DNA of 64,000 bases. It comes from Polymorphobacter fuscus (GTDB taxonomy: Bacteria; Pseudomonadota; Alphaproteobacteria; Sphingomonadales; Sphingomonadaceae). The notes beneath the pieces were generated by a model, which worked only from the letters and a program-made list of their open reading frames with translations, was not told the DNA's origin and did not search any database. The stretch is from NCBI RefSeq assembly GCF_011927825.1, contig NZ_JAATJI010000001.1, positions 496,001-560,000 on the forward strand, given 5' to 3'. Made by a program: the position numbers and the translations under genes. Of this stretch, positions 57,342 through 64,000 are shown piece by piece. Each line of letters begins with the position of its first letter. Positions within the stretch are counted from its first letter, which is position 1.

Positions 57342-58520
57342 ATGTTCCTCAACTTCCTCGACGAGCTTCGCGCCGCGAAGATCCCCGCGTCCCTCAAGGA
57401 GCATCTGCTGCTGCTCGAAGCGCTGCAGGCCGATGTCATCGACTGGTCGATCGAGGATTTCTATTATCTCGCCCGCGCCACCTATGTGAAGGACGAAGGC
57501 CTTCTCGACCGCTTCGACCAGGTCTTTGCAAAGGTCTTCAAGGGCCTGGAGCCATCGATTGATACGGGAACTGCAGAAATTCCCGAAGACTGGCTGCGCG
57601 CGATCGCCGAACTCAACCTGTCTGCCGAAGAAATGGCCGCGCTCGAAAAGCTCGGCTGGGACAAGTTGATGGAGACGCTCAAGGAGCGCCTCGAAGAGCA
57701 GAAAAAGCGCCACGAAGGCGGCAACAAATGGATCGGCACCGCCGGCAAGTCACCCTTTGGCGCGCAAGGGTCGCACCCGGAGGGCGTGCGCATCGGCCAG
57801 GACAAGAACCGCAACAACAAGGCGGTCAAGGTCTGGGACAAGCGCGAGTTCAAGAACCTCGACAACAGTATCGAGCTCGGCACCCGCAACATCAAGGTGG
57901 CGCTGCGCCGCCTCCGCAAATTCGCCCGCGACGGCGCCATGGACGAGCTCGACCTCGACGCCACGATCTCGGGAACCGCAAAAAAAGCCTATCTCGACAT
58001 CATCATGCGCCCCGAACGGCACAATGCCGTCAAGCTGCTGCTCATGCTCGACGTCGGCGGCTCGATGGACCCGCATATCAAGGTCTGCGAGGAGCTGTTC
58101 TCGGCCGCCCGCAGCGAATTCAAGCACCTCGAATTCTTCTATTTTCACAACTGCCCCTATGAGGCGCTGTGGAAGGACAACAAGCGCCGCTGGTCGGAAC
58201 GCACCCCGGTCCTCGAGCTGCTCCACAAATTCCCGCACGACTACAAGTTGGTCTTCGTCGGCGACGCCTCGATGAGTCCCTATGAAATCAACTATCCCGG
58301 CGGCTCGGTTGAACATTGGAATGAGGAAGCCGGCGATGTCTGGCTGCAACGCATGCTCGATGTGTATCACGCCGCCGCGTGGCTCAACCCGATCCCGGAA
58401 AAGAGCTGGGGCCACAGCCAGTCGATCCAGATGATCAAGACGCTGATGAATGACCGCATGTTCCCGCTGTCGCTGGAAGGTCTCGATCGCGCCATGCGGA
58501 CGCTGACACGGAAGAACTGA
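57342..58520 (+). CDS. VWA protein, CoxE-like
   Basis: Protein of 392 residues. The N-terminal half is helical and charged (LEEQKKRHEGG). The C-terminal half is a von Willebrand A domain with a metal site reading MLDVGGSMDPH, which is the CoxE-like form of the MIDAS motif, then VFVGDASMSPYE. CoxE-type proteins usually work with a MoxR AAA ATPase that is encoded next door; none is adjacent here. It begins ten bases after the SDR and may be in the same message. Confidence 0.87.
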   Translation: MFLNFLDELRAAKIPASLKEHLLLLEALQADVIDWSIEDFYYLARATYVKDEGLLDRFDQVFAKVFKGLEPSIDTGTAEIPEDWLRAIAELNLSAEEMAALEKLGWDKLMETLKERLEEQKKRHEGGNKWIGTAGKSPFGAQGSHPEGVRIGQDKNRNNKAVKVWDKREFKNLDNSIELGTRNIKVALRRLRKFARDGAMDELDLDATISGTAKKAYLDIIMRPERHNAVKLLLMLDVGGSMDPHIKVCEELFSAARSEFKHLEFFYFHNCPYEALWKDNKRRWSERTPVLELLHKFPHDYKLVFVGDASMSPYEINYPGGSVEHWNEEAGDVWLQRMLDVYHAAAWLNPIPEKSWGHSQSIQMIKTLMNDRMFPLSLEGLDRAMRTLTRKN

Positions 58521-58557
58521 CGTCCCCACCGGTTTGCGACAAACGGTTCATCGCCCC

Positions 58558-58583
58558 GGAACGTCCGGCGGGGCTGCCTTGTT
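58558..58583 (+). promoter_or_regulatory. Candidate EcfG (general stress) promoter
   Basis: GGAAC (58558-58562) and TGTT (58580-58583) are separated by 17 bases, close to the alphaproteobacterial EcfG consensus GGAAC-N16/17-CGTT. It lies about 50 bases before a predicted stress protein, which fits. A small hairpin (58529-58546) precedes it. Confidence 0.55.
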
Positions 58584-58634
58584 CTGTATCTGTGACGGAA
58601 ATGCCGCACAGCTACAGCCCTTGGGAGCCTGACC

Positions 58635-59267
58635 ATGCGTACGATCACCGCCATGTTCGATAGCCGCGCCGATGCCGAAACCGCGCGCGGCCGCCTCGCC
58701 GCCGCCGGCATCAGTGCCGACAATGTGTCCATCCACGACAAGTCCAGCCTGGCGCATCCGGCCGATGACCGCGGTTCCGCCTATGCCGGCGATCACGGCA
58801 CGGCATCGTCCGAAGCCGATGGCCGCGACGGCACGCACCGCAATGCGATCGGCGACTATATCGACAACCGCACCGGCGACCGGCTGATGGAAGACGCCGG
58901 CAGCGAGCGGACCGCGCTCGGCGATTATGTCGAAGGCGAGAACAACAGCCACGCCCATCACGAGAACGCCAGCCACGACCACGACGGCCCGGGTTTGTGG
59001 AGCAAGATCAAGGCCTTCTTCACTGGTGATGACGACGTCTATGAAGAAGCAATGCGCCGCGGCGGCTATCTGGTCACCGCCCGTGTCGACGACCATGACG
59101 CCGAACGCGCCATCGACATTCTCGACGCCGACGGCACTGTCGACCTCGAAGCCCGCGAAACCAGCTGGCGCAGCGAAGGCTGGATGGGTGGCCCGAACAC
59201 CGTCACGACCGATCGCGGTTCACGGCCCCGTGTCGGCAGCTATATTTCTGACGATTACCGCGAATAA
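58635..59267 (+). CDS. Stress-related protein, GSP-17M-like
   Basis: Soluble, acidic protein of 210 residues with no signal or membrane helix. The ends look like two halves of an alpha/beta sandwich: TITAMFDSRADAETARGRL at the N-terminus and GGYLVTARVDDHDAERAIDIL near residue 165, the general-stress-protein 17M pattern. The middle is a His/Asp/Gly-rich linker (HAHHENASHDHDG) that could bind metal. The preceding promoter suggests control by the general stress sigma factor. Confidence 0.72.
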   Translation: MRTITAMFDSRADAETARGRLAAAGISADNVSIHDKSSLAHPADDRGSAYAGDHGTASSEADGRDGTHRNAIGDYIDNRTGDRLMEDAGSERTALGDYVEGENNSHAHHENASHDHDGPGLWSKIKAFFTGDDDVYEEAMRRGGYLVTARVDDHDAERAIDILDADGTVDLEARETSWRSEGWMGGPNTVTTDRGSRPRVGSYISDDYRE

Positions 59268-59284
59268 CCGACGATAACATGCTG

Positions 59285-59319
59285 AAAGGGCCGGCCTCCC
59301 GATGGAGGCCGGCCCTTTT
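59285..59319. terminator. Strong bidirectional Rho-independent terminator
   Basis: A perfect 15-base stem (59285-59299 with 59304-59318), loop CGAT, with an A-rich left side and a T run on the right. It lies between the converging stress-protein and PQQ dehydrogenase genes and serves both. Confidence 0.93.
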
Positions 59320-59323
59320 CATG

Positions 59324-61486
59324 TCACTGCCCGGCTGATCCCTTGGCCGCGAGCTTCGCGCCATCGTCGGAGGCCAGGAACTTGGCCTGTTCGCCGACAT
59401 AGGCGCGCACCGATTCGATATCGTCCCTGGAGAACCATTTGGCAAAGCTGACCATGCCCTGGTCTTTCAGAATGCCGCCATGGACGACCGCCGCCCAGCT
59501 TTCGGCATCGGTCAGCGCCGCCGACCGCCGCAGGTCGGGCACCAGCCCGCTCGATCGCGCCCCGGCGCCGTGGCAGATGCCGCAGTTGCCCTCGAACACC
59601 GTGCCGCCACGGGCAATCTGCGCCGCGGTGAACGTCTGCGACGGCGGATTGGCCGGGGCCAGCGCCGGCGCTTCGTAGGGCGGCAGCTTGGCCGTCCCGC
59701 CCAGCTTGAACACCAGCACCCGGCCATTGGGCTGGACGCGCTGCGGGCCATCGGGGAACCCCGTCGACATCGGATAGGCACCGCCATAGCCGGCCATCAC
59801 CGCGACATATTGGGTATCGCCGACCTTGAAGCTGACCGGCCCCGCAACCACGCCGGTCTGCGCGTCGAACGCCCACATCGGCTTGCCGCTGGCAGCGTCG
59901 AACGCCTGGAACTGCCCCTTGGCATTGCCCTGGAACACCAGATTGCCGGCCGTCGCCAGCGCCCCGCCATTCCATGGCCCGTCATACTGGACGCGCCAGG
60001 CCTCCTTCTGCTGGACGGGGTCCCAGGCGAGCAGCTGCCCCTTCAGGATCGCCCGCGTCGCCCGCGTCGCCTCCAGGCTGTTCGGCGGTGCGTTCAGCGC
60101 GGCCACCACCGCGATGTTCCACGCCCCCGGCTTGTGCACATAATCCTTGTCGGTCTGATAGGCGAAGGGCACCTCCTGCGCCGGCAGATAGACGAGGCCC
60201 GTTTTCGGGCTGAACGCCATCGGGTGCCAATTATGGGCGCCCAATGCCGATGGCGCCACCAGCGCGGTCGCCTTGTCCGGAAACCGCTGCCCCTCGACCT
60301 CGATCGGCCGCCCGGTGGCCATGTCGACCCCCTTCGTCCAGGTCTGCGGCACGAACCCCTTGGCGCTGATCAGCTTGCCGGTCTCGCGGTCGATGACATA
60401 GAAAAAGCCGTTCTTGGGCGCCTGCATCAGCACCTTGCGCGGCCGCCCGTCGATCGGCAGCGTCGCCAGCATGATCGGCTGGGTCTGGGTGAAGTCCCAG
60501 CTTTCGGCCGGCGTCCCCTGATAATGCCACAGATATCGGCCGGTGTTGGGATCGAGCGCCACCACCGACGACAGGAACAGATTGTCGCCCTTGCCCTCGG
60601 ACCGTACCTGGTGGTTCCACGGGCTGCCGTTGCCGACGCCGATATAAAGCTGGTCGAGTTCCTGGTCATAGACGATCGCGTCCCAGACGGTGCCGCCGCC
60701 GCCCGCCTCCCAATATTTGCCGAACCAGCTTTCGCCCGCCTTGGCCTGCAGAACCGGGTCGGACGCTTCGCCATCGGGGCCCTTCGCCGGGTTGCCGGGG
60801 ATGGTGTAGAATCGCCACGCCTTCTTGCCGGTCTGGGCGTCATAGGCGGTGACATAGCCGCGCACCCCCAGTTCGGCACCGCCATTGCCGATGATGACCT
60901 TGCCCTTCACCACCCGCGGTGCGCCGGTGATGGTATAGGGCTGGCTCTTGTCGAAAGTCTGTGTCGTCCACACCGGCTTGCCGGTCGCGGCGTCGAGGGC
61001 GATCAGCCGGCCGTCGAGCGCGCCGAGGAACAGCTTGCCGTCATAGGCGGCAAGCCCGCGGTTGACGACGTCGCAGCAGGCGGCATGGCCGCGATCCTTG
61101 GGCACCTGCGGGTCATAGGTCCATTTGACCGCGCCGGTGGCGGCATCGAGCGCGACGACCTTCGACCAGGCCGTCGTCGTGTACATCGTGCCGTCGATGA
61201 TCAGCGGCGTCGCTTCCTGCCCGCGGTTGCTGTCGAGCTCATGGCTCCACGCCAGCCCCAGCTGCCCGACATTGCCCGTATTGATCTGGTCGAGGTCGGC
61301 ATAGCGCTGCTCGGCATAGGTGCCGCCGTGCGTCATCCAGTTGCCGGGTTCCGCCGCTGCATTGGCGAGCCGCGCCGCATCGACCCGCGCCGCCGGCGCC
61401 GAACTCGCCGCTTCGCCCTGCGTCGCCGCGCCGGCCCACAACAGGCTGGCAATCACGGCCGCACTCGCACCGGTGGCAAATTTCAT
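59324..61486 (-). CDS. PQQ-dependent alcohol dehydrogenase with C-terminal haem (type II)
   Basis: Periplasmic quinohaemoprotein of 720 residues that oxidises alcohols. A signal peptide (VIASLLWAGAATQGEA) is followed by an eight-blade propeller. The vicinal disulfide is Cys137-Cys138. The catalytic Asp331 is in ESWDFTQ; two residues on is Thr333, where lanthanide-dependent enzymes carry Asp, so a calcium type is predicted. The C-terminal cytochrome c domain has Cys635-G-I-Cys638-His639. The PQQ synthesis genes are not in the window. Confidence 0.92.
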   Translation of the reverse strand: MKFATGASAAVIASLLWAGAATQGEAASSAPAARVDAARLANAAAEPGNWMTHGGTYAEQRYADLDQINTGNVGQLGLAWSHELDSNRGQEATPLIIDGTMYTTTAWSKVVALDAATGAVKWTYDPQVPKDRGHAACCDVVNRGLAAYDGKLFLGALDGRLIALDAATGKPVWTTQTFDKSQPYTITGAPRVVKGKVIIGNGGAELGVRGYVTAYDAQTGKKAWRFYTIPGNPAKGPDGEASDPVLQAKAGESWFGKYWEAGGGGTVWDAIVYDQELDQLYIGVGNGSPWNHQVRSEGKGDNLFLSSVVALDPNTGRYLWHYQGTPAESWDFTQTQPIMLATLPIDGRPRKVLMQAPKNGFFYVIDRETGKLISAKGFVPQTWTKGVDMATGRPIEVEGQRFPDKATALVAPSALGAHNWHPMAFSPKTGLVYLPAQEVPFAYQTDKDYVHKPGAWNIAVVAALNAPPNSLEATRATRAILKGQLLAWDPVQQKEAWRVQYDGPWNGGALATAGNLVFQGNAKGQFQAFDAASGKPMWAFDAQTGVVAGPVSFKVGDTQYVAVMAGYGGAYPMSTGFPDGPQRVQPNGRVLVFKLGGTAKLPPYEAPALAPANPPSQTFTAAQIARGGTVFEGNCGICHGAGARSSGLVPDLRRSAALTDAESWAAVVHGGILKDQGMVSFAKWFSRDDIESVRAYVGEQAKFLASDDGAKLAAKGSAGQ

Positions 61487-61581
61487 CTGGCAGTCTCCCC
61501 AACACGCCTTTTGACAGGGAGATTATCAGCGGCGCACCGCCCGGCAAGCGAACGAATGTCTCAGGCTGCCGCGCCCCGGGC

Positions 61582-61770
61582 TCAGGGCTGCGTCGGCACC
61601 GGCAGGCTGTTGATCCAGCCGTTGAACAGGATCACCAGCCCGGCGACGATCATCAGCGCCGCCTTGGTCCGATTGCCGCCGGGCTGGCGCAGCAGCCAGA
61701 TGCCGGCAACGATCAGTGCAAAGGCGGCGCCGGCGGACAGGCCCAGCAGGATGGATGGCGGCGTGTTCAT
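61582..61770 (-). CDS. Small membrane protein downstream of glpK
   Basis: Protein of 62 residues with two helices (LLGLSAGAAFALIVAGIWLL and KAALMIVAGLVILFNGWI). Its ATG overlaps the glpK stop by one base (TGATG), so it is co-translated. I do not recognise a family. It is not a GlpF, which is far longer. Confidence 0.6.
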   Translation of the reverse strand: MNTPPSILLGLSAGAAFALIVAGIWLLRQPGGNRTKAALMIVAGLVILFNGWINSLPVPTQP

Positions 61771-63245
61771 CAGCGCGCCAGCGTCTGGCGAATGGCGTGC
61801 GCCCAGCCGTCGCGGCGCGCCTGCCGCGCCGCAGGGTCGATTGCCGGCGCAAAGCTGCGGTCCGGCGCCGACATGGCTGCTGCGGCCGCCGCCAGGTCGG
61901 CGAACATCCCCGCCCCCACGCCGGCCAGCATCGCCGCGCCCAGTGCCGTCGTTTCGATGATCCGCGGTCGTTCCACCACCACCCCCAGGCTGTCGGCAAG
62001 GTTCTGGCACAGCCAGTCGTTGGCGACCATGCCGCCATCGACACGCAACCGCGCCGCCGGCACGCCATCGGCCGCCAGCGCATCGACAAGATCTGCCGTC
62101 TGCTGCCCCATCGCTTCCAGCGTGGCGCGAACGATATGCGCCCGTGTCGTCCCGCCCGACAGGCCGGTCAGCGTCCCGCGCGCCCCCGGCTGCCAGTGCG
62201 GCGCCCCCATTCCCGCCAATGCCGGGACAAAGACCACGCCGCCGCTGTCCGCGACACTTTGTGCCAGCGCCTCGGTTTCGCTGCTGCTGGCGATGATCCC
62301 CAGCCCGTCGCGCAGCCACTGCACCGCCGCCCCGGCGGTGAAGATCGCGCCTTCCAGTGCATAGGCCGGCACCCCGCCTATCCGCCACGCCACCGTCGAC
62401 AGCAGCCGGTGCGTCGAAACCGGTGCCACCGGCCCCGCATGGGCAAGCAGGAAGCAGCCGGTGCCATAGGTCGCCTTGACCTGCCCCGGTGCCAGGCAGG
62501 CGTGGCCGATGGTCGCGGCCTGCTGGTCGCCGGCGCTGCCGGTGATCGGCGTGTCACCGCCCAGCAGCGCCGTCGCTGCCAGCGGCCCGGCACAGTCGGT
62601 GATCGCCGGCAGGATTGCGGCCGGCACGCCGAACAATGCCAGCAGGCCGTCGTCCCAGGAGCAATCGTCGAGCCGCATCAACAGCGTCCGGCTGGCGTTG
62701 GTCGCGTCGGTGACATGGCGCGTCCCGGCCGACAATTTCCAGATCAGCCAGCTTTCGACCGTCCCGACGAGCAGTCGCCCGTCCGCCAGCGCGTCGGCCA
62801 CCGCCGGCCAATTGTCGATCGCCCAGCGGATCTTGGTGGCCGAAAAATAGGGGTCGAGCACCAGGCCCGTCGTGGCCTGCACCGTCGGTTCATGGCCCGC
62901 CGCCTGCAACGCCGCGCACACATCCGCCGTCCGCCGGTCCTGCCAGACGATGGCGTGCGATACCGGCTCCCCGGTGGTGCGATCCCAGAACACCATCGTT
63001 TCGCGCTGGTTGGTGATGCCGATGGTGGCGATGCGCGGCGCACCGACCTGATCGGCGACATCGATCAGGCAGTCGCGGCTCAACCGCCAGATCTCGCCGG
63101 CGTCATGCTCCACCCAGCCGCTGTGCGGATAATGCTGGGTCAGCGGCCGCTGCGCGCTGGCGACGATGGCGCCTGCAAGGTTGAAGGCAATGGCGCGGGT
63201 CGAAGTCGTCCCGGCATCGAGAACGAGGATGAGATCGGCGGTCAT
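61770..63245 (-). CDS. glpK: Glycerol kinase
   Basis: FGGY-family kinase of 491 residues that makes glycerol-3-phosphate. The N-terminal ATP site is LDAGTTSTRA. NQRETMVFWDRTTGEPV and IVWQDRRTADVC are glycerol-kinase signatures. The C-terminal half has LRVDGGMVANDWLCQ. It starts 41 bases from the divergent glpD start. Confidence 0.94.
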   Translation of the reverse strand: MTADLILVLDAGTTSTRAIAFNLAGAIVASAQRPLTQHYPHSGWVEHDAGEIWRLSRDCLIDVADQVGAPRIATIGITNQRETMVFWDRTTGEPVSHAIVWQDRRTADVCAALQAAGHEPTVQATTGLVLDPYFSATKIRWAIDNWPAVADALADGRLLVGTVESWLIWKLSAGTRHVTDATNASRTLLMRLDDCSWDDGLLALFGVPAAILPAITDCAGPLAATALLGGDTPITGSAGDQQAATIGHACLAPGQVKATYGTGCFLLAHAGPVAPVSTHRLLSTVAWRIGGVPAYALEGAIFTAGAAVQWLRDGLGIIASSSETEALAQSVADSGGVVFVPALAGMGAPHWQPGARGTLTGLSGGTTRAHIVRATLEAMGQQTADLVDALAADGVPAARLRVDGGMVANDWLCQNLADSLGVVVERPRIIETTALGAAMLAGVGAGMFADLAAAAAAMSAPDRSFAPAIDPAARQARRDGWAHAIRQTLAR

Positions 63246-63286
63246 GTCGCCTTCCCTAAACGCCTGCGCCGCACTAGGTAACCCCC

Positions 63287-64000
63287 GTGTCCGACACCGC
63301 GCCCTTCGACCGCCTGCACGACCTGCTGATCATCGGCGGCGGCATCAACGGCGCCGGCATCGCCCGCGACGCCGCGGGCCGCGGCCTGTCGGTCGCGCTG
63401 GTCGAAGCCGGGGACCTGGGCGGCGCCACCTCCAGCGCATCGACCAAGCTCATCCACGGCGGTCTGCGCTACCTCGAATTCCACGCCTATGGCCTCGTCC
63501 GCAAGGCGCTCGCCGAACGCGAGGTGCTGCTCGACATCGCCCCCCATATCGCCTGGCCGCAAAGCTTCGTGCTGCCCAACGCGCCCGACCAGCGCCCCGA
63601 ATGGATGCTGCGCGCCGGGCTGTTCCTCTACGACCACCTCGCTCGCCGCCGCATTGTCCACGGTTCGGCGCGCATCGACCTGCGGCAGGATCCCGCCGGC
63701 CGGTCGCTGGCGCCCGAATGGAACCGCGGCTTTCGCTATTGGGACGGCTGGGTCGATGACGCGCGCCTCGTCATCGCCAACCTCCAGGACGCCCGCGACA
63801 AGGGCGCGCTGGTGCTGCCGCGCACCCGTGCCATCCGCGCGGAACATGACGGCAGCCGCTGGGCGGTCACGCTTGGGGATGGCCGCACCCTCCACGCCGC
63901 CCGCATCGTCAACGCCGCCGGCCCCTGGGCCGAAAGCGTCGCGCGCAGCGTTCTGGGCCGCAACGACGCACCCGCGCTGCGGCTCGTCCAGGGCTCGCAC
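63287..64000 (+). CDS. glpD: Glycerol-3-phosphate dehydrogenase GlpD (3' end outside window)
   Basis: FAD-dependent dehydrogenase that feeds electrons into the quinone pool. The GTG at 63287 gives MSDTAPFDRLHDLLIIGGG. The FAD loop is GGGINGAGIARDAAGRG; the family motif TKLIHGGLRYLE follows. The 238 residues seen are about half of a protein of roughly 500; the frame is open to the right edge. It is divergent from glpK. Confidence 0.94.
   Translation, partial: MSDTAPFDRLHDLLIIGGGINGAGIARDAAGRGLSVALVEAGDLGGATSSASTKLIHGGLRYLEFHAYGLVRKALAEREVLLDIAPHIAWPQSFVLPNAPDQRPEWMLRAGLFLYDHLARRRIVHGSARIDLRQDPAGRSLAPEWNRGFRYWDGWVDDARLVIANLQDARDKGALVLPRTRAIRAEHDGSRWAVTLGDGRTLHAARIVNAAGPWAESVARSVLGRNDAPALRLVQGSH

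Overview
The window is GC-rich, densely coded alphaproteobacterial chromosome. The gene content points to Sphingomonadales: the form of the TonB/ExbB/ExbD set, a complex I NDUFS4-type accessory protein, FixLJ beside a cbb3 oxidase operon, an intracellular PHA depolymerase and an apparent EcfG-type promoter. The genus cannot be fixed from sequence alone. I see no phage, insertion sequence, integrase or CRISPR. No gap between genes exceeds about 240 bases.

Left end (1-13 kb), metal efflux and micro-oxic respiration: a CzcA/CusA-type RND pump cut by the window edge, a tandem universal stress protein, and the oxygen sensor pair fixL-fixJ on the + strand. They converge on a tightly packed minus-strand operon ccoNOQP-ccoGHIS (cbb3 oxidase plus assembly and copper loading), in which nearly every stop overlaps the next start. 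The operon ends in a small exported Cys-rich protein. No fixK is present in the window.

13-28 kb: complex I accessory subunit, long-chain polyprenyl diphosphate synthase, chorismate mutase, a PepSY protein with a two-component system, an Uup-type ABC-F ATPase, a complete four-gene oligopeptide/nickel-type ABC importer (all genes overlapping), PHA depolymerase, an MsbA-like exporter, a small membrane protein and an SDR.

28-41 kb: a tonB-exbB-exbD-exbD operon closed by a strong terminator, an exported unknown, folB with a FolM-like reductase, a nucleotide-pyrophosphatase-like lipoprotein, uvrC, a c-di-GMP phosphodiesterase with a dead GGDEF, moaA-nadK, and tRNA-Asn with a clear promoter.

41-49 kb: VIT-family and MAPEG membrane proteins, then the most interesting block: a circularly permuted ATP-grasp protein, an alpha-E protein, a transglutaminase-like protein and the proteasome-like protease Anbu. 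This is a conserved but functionally obscure cluster. An MFS transporter, an SDR, a SIMPL protein and a YeaQ/GlsB protein follow.

49-64 kb: an HAE1-type RND efflux pair, a DUF445 protein, an SDR cluster containing one gene wrecked by an internal deletion, a CoxE-like VWA protein, a stress protein behind a candidate EcfG promoter, a Ca-type PQQ alcohol dehydrogenase with a C-terminal haem domain, and glycerol catabolism (glpK divergent from glpD, the latter cut by the window end).
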